Origin: an uncultured Prevotellaceae bacterium | Lineage (GTDB): Bacteria > Bacteroidota > Bacteroidia > Bacteroidales > Bacteroidaceae | Reading direction: 5' to 3' | Length of the DNA stretch: 14,938 nucleotides | Assembly (NCBI GenBank): GCA_905202115.1 | Contig: CAJKQZ010000046.1 | Location: 1 to 14,938, forward strand | Shown: one piece after another, positions 7,550 to 14,837 of the stretch | Position numbering within the stretch: position 1 is the first letter of the stretch | Layout of the letters: each line of letters opens with the position of its first letter | Program-made: the position numbers and the translations under genes | The notes under the pieces: generated by a model | The model's database searches: none | Seen by the model: only the letters and a program-made list of their open reading frames with translations | Told to the model about the DNA's origin: nothing

Positions 7550-7649
7550 AACAAATAGTCCGATTTACCCCCCCCTATCGGATTTTAATATATATTAACC
7601 TAATCGGAAGTGCTTTCTACCCTGCTCGCGGAGTCTCTGTTCATGCGGC

Positions 7650-7693
7650 AAAAAATATGTCTGAGGTATTTCGAAATATCTCAGACATGTTTT
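7650..7693 (+). repeat. Palindromic intergenic repeat, copy D (core only)
   Basis: This copy is reduced to the 42-bp core (7652-7693), preceded by GC so that 7649-7665 matches copy B. Arms are 7652-7672 and 7673-7693, with two mispaired positions (7656 with 7689, 7666 with 7679), both T:G type on this strand. On the minus strand it lies downstream of the TPR gene and ends in ATTTTTTGC, so it could act as that operon's terminator. Neither the TTTTGCAG end nor the GCGGGAA end is present. Confidence 0.8.
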
Positions 7694-7730
7694 TTCTTTT
7701 TCCTGAAAGGATTTTTGCAAAGACATACGT

Positions 7731-9833
7731 TTATTTCGCTTTTCTTGATATCAGATCGATCATCAGCATGATATCATTGCCGGTTATGCCGTGCGTATTC
7801 AAGACTTCGATGTCGGCATGGAATTTCTTCTGAAAGTCGGAGCTTTTCAGTTGTCTGTATGCGTTTACGTAATATGCTATGGCGCTTTTAATGTCTTTGT
7901 CTATCCATGCGGCATGACCTGCGTTTATCAGGTCGTCGCCTTGCTCTCCGTGCAACAGTATTTTGTTGTAGTATTTACGTGCCACGGAAATATCGTCGGT
8001 AAGTACTGAACACCAGGCTATGGCTCGTGTTGCCGCAATCAGTGACGGGTTCAGATATTCGGCTTTATAAAATTCTTTGATAGCTTCGTCGTAGCGTTCC
8101 ATATGAACGAGGCATTCCCCGCAACGGAATGCGGTTTTTGCATCTTCGTCGTTAGTGGAATCAAGTAGCTTGTAATAATTCAGGGCTTCTTTGTAGTTTC
8201 CTACAATTCGGTTTGTTTGTGCAAGATGCTGTATTGTCCATCGGGAGTCTCCCTTCAATGCGTAGGCTTTTTCGTATGCGGCTATCGCGTCGAAATACAT
8301 TTTTTTCTTTTGATAGCAGAAACCGAGTTTCTGGTAGGTCTCAGCATCTGTGTTTCCGCTTTTCTCATTAAGCAGCAGGTAGGATACGGCCATGTCGTAT
8401 TTCTCTTTCTTCAGGGCAAACGCACTGATTCTGTTTATGCCGGCATAGTCATTGAAAATATCCGACAAAATGTTGCAATCCAACAGGGATATTTCCTGTT
8501 CAAAAGGATTCGCGGGTTTCGATTTGCCATTGAACAGATAGAAAAATCGGAATAAATCGCGCAGATAGTTACGACATAGCGATTCGGAAGTTCTTACAGT
8601 TGGAATGTTTTGTTCTCCGATTTCGGGCAACTGGGAGACAATCATTCTAATTTGTTCTTCTGTCATTTGCGTGGTAAGCATGCAGAAAGAATATTTGTCG
8701 GAGTCGCAAAGTGTTTCGCTTTTAAGCAGTGCTGCCGCTATGCCTTTTGTTCCGGCTTTGCGCATATGCTCGGGAATGGACGGATGATTTTTGTCGAAAG
8801 GATACAGCCAGTTTGCAGCGTTGTTGAAAAATGAATACCGTTTCAGCGCAGAAAAAGTACTGTAATAAATGTCGGCTCCACCTGCTTCCAGTTCGGCAAG
8901 TTTTCCTACCTGCTGCTCTATGTTTTTCCACTCGGGATTCTGCTCGCTTATTTCCTCTAAAGAATCGATACCGAATTTTGCAGGATTGAAGTTTCCGTTT
9001 TTAAGCATAGCCGGAATTATTTCCTCGCGCATTTTACGATCTACTTCATGAGTGGAAAGGCTTTCTATAATCAATAGCTGGAGGGTCTGCATGTCAGTAC
9101 AGAAACGTGTGTTGCCGTAAAGGCGTTTTACTTTGTCGGCTATGGCTGGAAAAGCGAATAGTCTGCGATTGAAAGTATAAAGAACGAGTCCTATTGCAAC
9201 AAGAAGCCTTACCCGTAGGAAGTCGTTGGTTGTTGTCGAATAGTTGTCGATAAAAAACAACAGCTTACGCGAATCGAATGTCTGGAGCGTGCCTATGAAC
9301 AGTCCGCTAACAAATAATGCTTTGTCGTTTTCCGAAATAAGAGCGGAGTCGATGATTTGTTGCGATGTGGCTGCAGATTCTTCGTTCCATAGAGGGGCAT
9401 TGTATGAATAGTTGAACAATTCCGTGTAAAGTTCCACATGGCGATTTTTTTCTTCCAATCTGAGTTCGGATGTTATGTTTTTCAATCCGATGTTTTCGAG
9501 ATCTTTTAGAATGTCTTCAATATTTCTCGTTTTTTGTAACGCGTTATTTTGCCTGCGTCGTTCGGCCTGTGCCGCTTTGTCGGCAATGCAGTAACAGTTC
9601 GCTATAAAATTCGTGTGTTGCTTGTCTCGCGCAGGATCGTCAATGCCTTGTTCCATATAATGCAGCAAAAGTCCGTATGCGGAATTGATATTGGATACCT
9701 CATCTAAAAGTTGCCAGTCACCAAGTGTGTCTGCAATATTCTGCAATAGCTCTATCGCTTCACCCAAATGCCTTTCATCCAGTTTGTTTACGACTTTATC
9801 GTATAATTGCCAGAATGTAAGATTATCGTTCAT
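7731..9833 (-). CDS. Large cytosolic TPR-repeat protein of unknown function
   Basis: A 700-residue protein without signal peptide or membrane segment, starting MNDNLTFWQLYDKVVNKLD. The C-terminal third (about 480-665) carries tandem tetratricopeptide-like units such as ETYQKLGFCYQKKKMYFDAI-AAYEKAYAL, GNYKEALNYYKLL and ERYDEAIKEFYKAEYLNPS, a protein-protein interaction scaffold. The first ~470 residues are helical, with a basic/acidic stretch near 90-125, and match no domain I can name. Its start codon lies inside the 3' end of the upstream lipoprotein gene (11-nt overlap, 9823-9833), implying translational coupling and joint function. It is more AT-rich than ispG. I recognise it only as a conserved-looking Bacteroidales-type hypothetical; the TPR call itself is secure. 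Confidence 0.8.
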   Translation of the reverse strand: MNDNLTFWQLYDKVVNKLDERHLGEAIELLQNIADTLGDWQLLDEVSNINSAYGLLLHYMEQGIDDPARDKQHTNFIANCYCIADKAAQAERRRQNNALQKTRNIEDILKDLENIGLKNITSELRLEEKNRHVELYTELFNYSYNAPLWNEESAATSQQIIDSALISENDKALFVSGLFIGTLQTFDSRKLLFFIDNYSTTTNDFLRVRLLVAIGLVLYTFNRRLFAFPAIADKVKRLYGNTRFCTDMQTLQLLIIESLSTHEVDRKMREEIIPAMLKNGNFNPAKFGIDSLEEISEQNPEWKNIEQQVGKLAELEAGGADIYYSTFSALKRYSFFNNAANWLYPFDKNHPSIPEHMRKAGTKGIAAALLKSETLCDSDKYSFCMLTTQMTEEQIRMIVSQLPEIGEQNIPTVRTSESLCRNYLRDLFRFFYLFNGKSKPANPFEQEISLLDCNILSDIFNDYAGINRISAFALKKEKYDMAVSYLLLNEKSGNTDAETYQKLGFCYQKKKMYFDAIAAYEKAYALKGDSRWTIQHLAQTNRIVGNYKEALNYYKLLDSTNDEDAKTAFRCGECLVHMERYDEAIKEFYKAEYLNPSLIAATRAIAWCSVLTDDISVARKYYNKILLHGEQGDDLINAGHAAWIDKDIKSAIAYYVNAYRQLKSSDFQKKFHADIEVLNTHGITGNDIMLMIDLISRKAK

Positions 9834-10782
9834 CGTGAATGAATTTTGAGGTTATGATGTCGTTCTCCTTAATGCGCTCTTTTACATATTTACGGCTTAT
9901 ACACCAGTTCATTGCTTTGTCAAAATCTTTGGAGTTTACGTTCTGAGGTTTCGGGTATTTGGGAATAGAGACAGAATCAAGCATTTTAGCGGGAATGCGG
10001 TATTGTTTTATCAGAACGCTATCGGCATTTTTCCGGTTTTTCTCTATGGCTTCGGCTGCTTGTGAATATCCTTTGAGCAGAAGTTCTATTTTCTCGGATT
10101 TACTTTTTGTAACAGTGTCCGAGATTACAATACAGCCGAATTTTATTCCCGAGTTTTTAGTGGAAAATACTTTTGAGTGCCCCTCTTTACGTAAAATTTC
10201 TGCATATGGTTGGGGCATGACAGCTGCGTCTACCTGATTGTTTAAAAGCATTTGTTCGCGAATGAAAATATCGTTGATTTGGGGGCGCAATATGTCGAAT
10301 GTGGGAATATTCGTGATGTTTGCAATTTCGTCTGAAAGGTAATCTTCAGTGCTGTGCCGTGTTATGGCAACAAGCCTTTCGCGCATACTGCTGAGTTTCT
10401 TGATTCTTTTTGCATGGTTGGCAATTACGTCCATGTCGCCTTCGGTTCTCATTACAATTTTAAGGTCTTTTCCTCCGGCTTTCAGGTACATAGCCTCGGG
10501 TAAAGTGGCGAAAGTTCCGTCCACACGTCCGTTTTCGAACACTTCGCCGCATTTGAGGAGTGATTTGTAGCTTATGAATCTGACGTTAAGGCCGAGTTTT
10601 TTGTATATCTGCTGTTCATCAGCCACGTAAAAGGGCAGGCAGTCGATGACGGGCATTATAGCTATTTTAAGGTCGGTCGTATCTTTTACGTTTTCTTTCG
10701 TTTTTTTATCGTCCGGTGTTTCCGAACACGACAGTAACGTGGCGATAGCTATCAACAGTAGAAAGGCGAGCTTTGTTTTCAC
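9823..10782 (-). CDS. Orphan ABC-type substrate-binding lipoprotein (NMT1/THI5-like)
   Basis: A 319-residue lipoprotein whose N-terminus MKTKLAFLLLIAIATLLSCSE has a lipobox (LLSC, lipidated Cys19), followed by a charged linker to about residue 37. The segment LKIAIMPVIDCLPFYVADEQQ, then KKLGLNV, is the start of the NMT1/THI5-like periplasmic-binding fold used for sulfonates, nitrate or thiamine precursors. VDGTFATLPEAMYLKAGGKDLKIVMRTEG and NNQVDAAVMPQPYAEILRKEG fit the rest of that fold. No ABC permease or ATPase gene lies nearby, so it is either served by a distant transporter or works as a sensor. The start is GTG (10782-10780) and no in-frame ATG gives a better signal peptide. It is the first gene of a two-gene operon with the TPR gene. 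Confidence 0.82.
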   Translation of the reverse strand: MKTKLAFLLLIAIATLLSCSETPDDKKTKENVKDTTDLKIAIMPVIDCLPFYVADEQQIYKKLGLNVRFISYKSLLKCGEVFENGRVDGTFATLPEAMYLKAGGKDLKIVMRTEGDMDVIANHAKRIKKLSSMRERLVAITRHSTEDYLSDEIANITNIPTFDILRPQINDIFIREQMLLNNQVDAAVMPQPYAEILRKEGHSKVFSTKNSGIKFGCIVISDTVTKSKSEKIELLLKGYSQAAEAIEKNRKNADSVLIKQYRIPAKMLDSVSIPKYPKPQNVNSKDFDKAMNWCISRKYVKERIKENDIITSKFIHDER

Positions 10783-10796
10783 TGCATTTTCAGGTA

Positions 10797-10855
10797 AAAA
10801 AGAAAAAGCAACACCGCTTTGCCTGAACGGCGTGACGTAGTTGCCTTTTCTTTTG
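10797..10855 (-). terminator. Hairpin with T-rich tail between pgk and the lipoprotein gene
   Basis: On the minus strand GCAAC (10844-10840) pairs with GTTGC (10812-10808), extended by an A-rich run before and TTTTTCTTTTTT after, as in an intrinsic terminator. Short inner pairings (GCC/GGC) exist in the loop. It lies about 95 nt after the pgk stop and ends about 15 nt before the lipoprotein GTG. No TAnnTTTG promoter is visible between pgk and this gene, so it may terminate pgk or act as an attenuator for the operon. The T-rich runs on both strands would allow either direction. Confidence 0.5.
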
Positions 10856-10949
10856 TTTTTTAATTGTTTGTTGTCATAAGTAGCCTGTGGCTAAATGTTT
10901 GCTTAAAGCATTGTGCCTTTGATTGGGCGCATGCTTTTACTTGCGGCGG

Positions 10950-12203
10950 TTACTTTTCTCCGGTAATGGCTGCAATGCCAGGCAGTGTCTTGCCTTCGAT
11001 AGCCTCGAGCAGGGCGCCGCCACCCGTGGATACGTATGAAACTTTGTCGGCCATGCCGAATTTGTTGATACATGCCACAGAGTCGCCTCCGCCAATGAGC
11101 GAGTATGTTCCGTTTGCGGTTGCTTCAACTATTGCGTCGGCTATTGCACGCGAGCCTGCGGTGAAGTTCTCGAATTCGAATACACCAGCGGGACCGTTCC
11201 AGAGTATTGTTTTTGCGTTCTTGATTGCGTCGGCGAATTTCTTCATTGTTTTCGGGCCGATGTCGAGACCTTCCCAGCCGTCGGGTATGTCGTCTGACGG
11301 ACAAATCTGGGTGTTGCAGTCGTTCGAGAATGCGTCGCCCGCTTTTGTATCTTCCGCAAGGAGAAGCTGTACTCCTTTTTCCTTTGCTTCTTTAACGAGG
11401 TTGTTGGCCAGGTCGAGGAAATCGTTTTCTACGATAGAATTGCCTATCTTACCGCCTTTGGCTTTCATGAATGTGTATGTCATGCCGCCGCCGAGTATCA
11501 AAGTGTCTACTTTGGTAAGAAGATTTTCTATAATCTCTATTTTCGAAGATACTTTCGAGCCGCCCATGATAGCTACGAACGGACGCTGTATGTCTTTGAG
11601 CACCTTGTTTACAGCCGCAATCTCTTTTTCCATGAGATATCCGAACATTTTGTGGTCGGCGTCGAAGTAATCGGCTATGATAGCCGTAGAAGCGTGTTTG
11701 CGGTGAGCCGTTCCGAATGCGTCGTTAATGTAAATGTCGGCATACGAGGCGAGTGTTTTGGTGAATTCCTGCTGGCGGGGTTTTAATGCCTTCTTTGCAG
11801 CGGCCTTTTCCTCGTCCGAAGCAAATTCTCCGCGGGGTTTACCGGTCTCTTCCTCGTAGAAACGCAGGTTTTCGAGCAGCAGTACGTCGCCGTCCTTCAT
11901 TGCGTCAACCTGTGCCTTAGCTTTCTGGCAGTCGTCGCAGAAATCTACTTTTGTGCCGAGCAGTTCGCTTACGCGTGCCAGGATCTGACGCAGGGAGTAT
12001 TTGGGATCGGGATTTTTCTTGGGGCGTCCCATGTGCGACATTATTATTAGTTTGCCGCCCTCTGAGTGTACTTTTTTCAGGGTGGGGAGAGCGCCGCGTA
12101 TACGGGTGTCGTCCGTGATGTTACCGTTTTCGTCCAATGGTACGTTGAAGTCAACGCGAACGATGACTCTTTGTCCTGCGAATTTACATGTGTCGATAGT
12201 CAT
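10950..12203 (-). CDS. pgk: Phosphoglycerate kinase
   Basis: A 417-residue cytosolic enzyme that transfers the phosphate of 1,3-bisphosphoglycerate to ADP in glycolysis. The N-domain shows [16 protein letters not shown] (Asp18, Asn20), [10 protein letters not shown] (Arg34) and SHMGRPKK (His57, Arg60), the 3-phosphoglycerate site. The nucleotide domain shows [39 protein letters not shown] and [16 protein letters not shown]-terminal [13 protein letters not shown] (371 on) and [14 protein letters not shown] complete the family signature. Length is typical. ATG 12203 fits the family start. It is transcribed divergently from the MutS-like gene, with a 5' leader of about 120 nt if the -7 box at 12329-12336 is used. 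A hairpin follows its stop, so it is probably mostly monocistronic. Confidence 0.97.
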   Translation of the reverse strand: MTIDTCKFAGQRVIVRVDFNVPLDENGNITDDTRIRGALPTLKKVHSEGGKLIIMSHMGRPKKNPDPKYSLRQILARVSELLGTKVDFCDDCQKAKAQVDAMKDGDVLLLENLRFYEEETGKPRGEFASDEEKAAAKKALKPRQQEFTKTLASYADIYINDAFGTAHRKHASTAIIADYFDADHKMFGYLMEKEIAAVNKVLKDIQRPFVAIMGGSKVSSKIEIIENLLTKVDTLILGGGMTYTFMKAKGGKIGNSIVENDFLDLANNLVKEAKEKGVQLLLAEDTKAGDAFSNDCNTQICPSDDIPDGWEGLDIGPKTMKKFADAIKNAKTILWNGPAGVFEFENFTAGSRAIADAIVEATANGTYSLIGGGDSVACINKFGMADKVSYVSTGGGALLEAIEGKTLPGIAAITGEK

Positions 12204-12328
12204 AATCTAATATTTTTTGATGTGTTTTGTTTCCGGTGTTTTTACTTTTGCGGCTCCGTCCGGCGGTTATTGCCTTTCGTAACAGGACTGTGCGGATGTA
12301 TCTGCAACTGCCTGTATGTGAATCAAAG

Positions 12329-12336
12329 CAAAATTA
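12329..12336 (-). promoter_or_regulatory. Candidate -7 box for pgk
   Basis: The minus strand reads TAATTTTG (TAnnTTTG), preceded by TTTTTG and an AT-rich run. There is no clean -33 TTTG at 19-21 nt. The box would give a leader of roughly 115-120 nt ahead of the pgk ATG. Confidence 0.4.
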
Positions 12337-12572
12337 CAAAAATGATGATATATAACGTACTGTACAGTCTGCTAATTTTTGTTGAAACGGTTTGATTTCA
12401 CTTTTTTGCAATATAGAATTGTCTTTCATAGGTTTGTGTTGACGGATTATGTAAGGCGGTTCCGGATACCGTTTATGTTTTGATGTATAAAATGAATCAT
12501 TTATGAAGTATCTGAAAATGCAGGCTTATTAGAAAATCAACGGAGAAAAATTCTTGTGTAAATGTATTTCCA
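12337..12572. other. AT-rich intergenic stretch with no recognisable gene
   Basis: Between the pgk promoter candidate and repeat copy E I see no coding frame, tRNA or hairpin worth naming. The sequence is AT-rich with scattered T-runs. It may hold upstream control sites of pgk, but none can be identified. Confidence 0.5.
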
Positions 12573-12747
12573 AGAAAAAAAATATTTTTTTGTACGTGTA
12601 AAAAACTTCCCGCAGGAAATTGAAAATACAAGGGAGATAATCGAAAATATGTCTGAGATAATTTAAAATATCTCAGACATATTTTTTGCTACATATACAC
12701 CTGCTGATTTTCAAGTGCTTGGCGGGTGTCCGTTTTTGTCTGCAAAA
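12573..12747 (-). repeat. Palindromic intergenic repeat, copy E (full-length, inverted relative to B)
   Basis: A reverse-complement copy of the long element. Read on the minus strand it gives TTTTGCAGACAAAAACGG (from 12747), AAGCACTTGAAAATCAGC, TATATGTAGC, the core palindrome (12644-12685, one mismatch), GATTATCTCCC, CTGCGGGAAGTTTTTT, then an A8-TA-T7 tract (plus strand 12573-12591). It matches B at 124 of 125 bases across the central part, the difference being at 12616. Similarity to B continues weakly for about 15 bp beyond 12747. It lies in the divergent pgk/mutS-like gap, ending about 49 bp before the mutS-like -7 box, so in this position it cannot be a terminator of either neighbour. Confidence 0.9.
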
Positions 12748-12795
12748 CCCTCCGGCAAGGCGATGAGAATTTTATTCGTATATAATATTAATCCG

Positions 12796-12803
12796 TATCT
12801 TTG
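12796..12803 (+). promoter_or_regulatory. Candidate -7 box for the MutS-like gene
   Basis: TATCTTTG matches TAnnTTTG exactly; the same octamer precedes the DUF4254 gene. Transcription would start near 12808-12811. The -33 region (TTTA at 12771-12774, 21-nt spacing) is only a weak match. Confidence 0.6.
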
Positions 12804-12835
12804 TAATCGTTTTTATAACAGTGGATATTTTTGAG

Positions 12836-14668
12836 ATGACTGATTTGAAAGAGTTCTATTCGGAGCATGTGAGAGTTTTGGAAACCGAGGTCGGAAAACT
12901 CAGAAAGCGTGCCCGTGTTTTCATGGTTTCGGAAATTGTTACGTTTTGCCTGGTAGTGCTTGCAGTTGTCGTTTATATTGTGAAATATCCGCATGTGACT
13001 GTTGCTTTTGCGGCGGCAGCGATGTTTTTAATCTATCTTGTCGTGCGAAAATGTGACATACGGAATGATAGACGTATGGAACTTCTTATAAAACGCAGGC
13101 TTGTTTACGATCGTGAGCTTTCCTGTTATATGAATGGTGATTTCTCCGTTTTCGACAGTGGAGAAAGATATGCGGATTCCTGTCATCCTTATACTTTCGA
13201 TATGGACGTGTTCGGTCGCGACTCTCTTTTCAACCGCATTGACCGTACTGTAACCACGGGCGGCAGGAATGCGCTTGCGCATTCGTTGCAGACGTTGCCG
13301 ACAGACTTGGAAGAGATAGAAAGAAAGCGAGAGGCGATAGATGAAATTTCGCGTAATGAAAAATGGCGTACGGAATTTATTGTCTGCGGAATGAAACTTC
13401 CGAAAGACAGTTCATCCGCAGTAGAGAAAATAGATACGGAATCGATTGTCAAGGCGGTGCATAGTGTTGCCGAGGTGCGTTTGCCCCGTTTCTTCATGAG
13501 CAAGGTTTCGCTTTGCCTGGCGGCATTGATTCTTGCCGGCTTTTTCACAACTCTGATTCTTTCGTTTTTAATGATTGTTCCTGTGTCTATTGCTTTTAAT
13601 TATGGAATAATTCAATTTTTCGTGATATTGTGTATAACGGCACGCCCGCTGAACAAGGTTATGAAGGTTACAGGCAAATTGTTTTCGGAACTGAAAGGCT
13701 GCGTGGGACTGATACGTCATATACATTCGGTGGAATTCGATTGCGACGAGCTTGTGAGTATGCGCAACAGTCTGTTTAACGAAAAAGCCGACGCGATGAA
13801 AGCTTTCGATGAACTTTCAGGTATTCTCGAAAGTCTCGACCGCAGGGGAAACGTACTTGGCCTGTTAGTCTTCAACGTATTGTTCTTGAACGACTTCTTT
13901 CTTGTGCGTCGTTTCCTCCTATGGAAAAAAGTTTACATGGAACATCTGGAACATTGGCTGGATACAGTTAGCCGAATGGACGCTTATGTGTCTATGTCAG
14001 TGCTGTGTTTCAATCATCCCGAGGCAACAAATGCGGAAATTTCGGGCGACGATGAAGTGATATTCCGCGCCTCTGGGCTGTATCATCCGTTTCTCGGACG
14101 GAAGGCGGTAAGTAATGATTTTAATATAGCCGACGGCAATTATTATATTGTGACAGGCGCGAATATGGCGGGGAAAAGTACGTTCCTGCGGGCGATAGGT
14201 GTGAATTATATCCTGGCAATGAATGGAATGCCGGTGTTTGCCGAATCGTTACATGTTTCGATGTTCAATCTTTTCAGTAGCATGCGCACGACCGACGATT
14301 TAAGTAACGGTATTTCTTATTTCAACGCCGAATTGCTGCGTTTGCGTCGTCTTATTGATAACTGCCGACAGGCACGCCGCTCTCTTATAATCCTCGATGA
14401 GATACTGAAAGGAACCAATTCACTCGACAAACTTAACGGTTCGCGTCTTTTCCTGGAAAAAATATCGGCTTTGCCTATTTCGGGCGTGATTGCCACGCAC
14501 GATCTCGAGCTTTCTAAAATGGAGCAGAAGTATCCAGAACGTTTTCATAATTACTGTTTTGAGATACAACTGGCCGAAAATATAGATTATACATATAAAA
14601 TAACTCCTGGCGTGGCGCGCAATCAGAATGCGACATATCTTTTGAATCGTATGTTGGCAGATGTTTGA
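12836..14668 (+). CDS. Membrane-anchored MutS-family ATPase
   Basis: A 610-residue protein beginning MTDLKEFYSEHVRVLETEV. The C-terminal part is a MutS domain V ATPase: Walker A GANMAGKST (441-449), SSMRTTDDLSNGISYFNAELLRL, Walker B LIILDE (Asp521, Glu522) followed by ILKGTNS, and the ATHDLEL switch. Unlike MutS it has no mismatch-recognition domain. Instead it has two predicted membrane helices near 28-49 and 54-71 and two more near 224-268, with a cytosolic lever/clamp-like helical part between and after. Such membrane MutS-related proteins recur in Bacteroidetes; their role is unestablished and ordinary mismatch repair is unlikely. A GTG at 12821 would add five residues, but ATG 12836 fits the family start better. 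It is transcribed alone, divergent from pgk. Confidence 0.88.
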   Translation: MTDLKEFYSEHVRVLETEVGKLRKRARVFMVSEIVTFCLVVLAVVVYIVKYPHVTVAFAAAAMFLIYLVVRKCDIRNDRRMELLIKRRLVYDRELSCYMNGDFSVFDSGERYADSCHPYTFDMDVFGRDSLFNRIDRTVTTGGRNALAHSLQTLPTDLEEIERKREAIDEISRNEKWRTEFIVCGMKLPKDSSSAVEKIDTESIVKAVHSVAEVRLPRFFMSKVSLCLAALILAGFFTTLILSFLMIVPVSIAFNYGIIQFFVILCITARPLNKVMKVTGKLFSELKGCVGLIRHIHSVEFDCDELVSMRNSLFNEKADAMKAFDELSGILESLDRRGNVLGLLVFNVLFLNDFFLVRRFLLWKKVYMEHLEHWLDTVSRMDAYVSMSVLCFNHPEATNAEISGDDEVIFRASGLYHPFLGRKAVSNDFNIADGNYYIVTGANMAGKSTFLRAIGVNYILAMNGMPVFAESLHVSMFNLFSSMRTTDDLSNGISYFNAELLRLRRLIDNCRQARRSLIILDEILKGTNSLDKLNGSRLFLEKISALPISGVIATHDLELSKMEQKYPERFHNYCFEIQLAENIDYTYKITPGVARNQNATYLLNRMLADV

Positions 14669-14837
14669 ACCATGTAAATAAATGTATCGGGGCAAATTTT
14701 ATGTTTTTTATTTCTTTTGGGTTTCTCGTGTGTATGTAGCGTGTGTGCTGTTGTCAGATTTGTAGAGATAGGGTGGCGTGTATGGATGAAGAAAATACGT
14801 TTACATGTAAAAATAAATGCAGTGCCTGATATTCGGA
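14669..14837. other. Intergenic stretch after the MutS-like gene
   Basis: No gene or strong terminator is visible. The region is AT-rich with T-runs soon after the stop codon (about 14696-14718). It contains a perfect 12-bp palindrome TTTACATGTAAA (14800-14811), a possible dimeric-regulator site or chance. Confidence 0.4.

Larger units (their letters stand above)
7421..7730. other. Gap between barrel and TPR genes: promoter candidate, C8/G8 tract, repeat copy D
   Basis: This 310-bp stretch has no credible gene. It holds the 5' leader of the barrel gene, a -7 candidate at 7542-7549, a run of eight C at 7568-7575 (G8 on the coding strand of the barrel gene), an AT-rich patch (7583-7598), and repeat copy D near the TPR stop codon. 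Confidence 0.7.

Noticed and set aside
7652..7693. G:U-compatible changes in copy D as proof of an RNA hairpin
   Set aside because: The two mispairs are G:U only on the plus strand, whereas transcription from the TPR gene would make the minus-strand RNA, where they become A:C mismatches.
10864..11670. 268-codon plus-strand frame antisense to pgk
   Set aside because: It is opposite an unambiguous phosphoglycerate kinase gene; the Ser/Pro/Ala-rich translation has no family resemblance.
12204..12835. tRNA or structured RNA gene in the long divergent gap
   Set aside because: No cloverleaf, T-loop motif or extended GC stem was found; the gap is accounted for by promoters, AT-rich DNA and repeat copy E.
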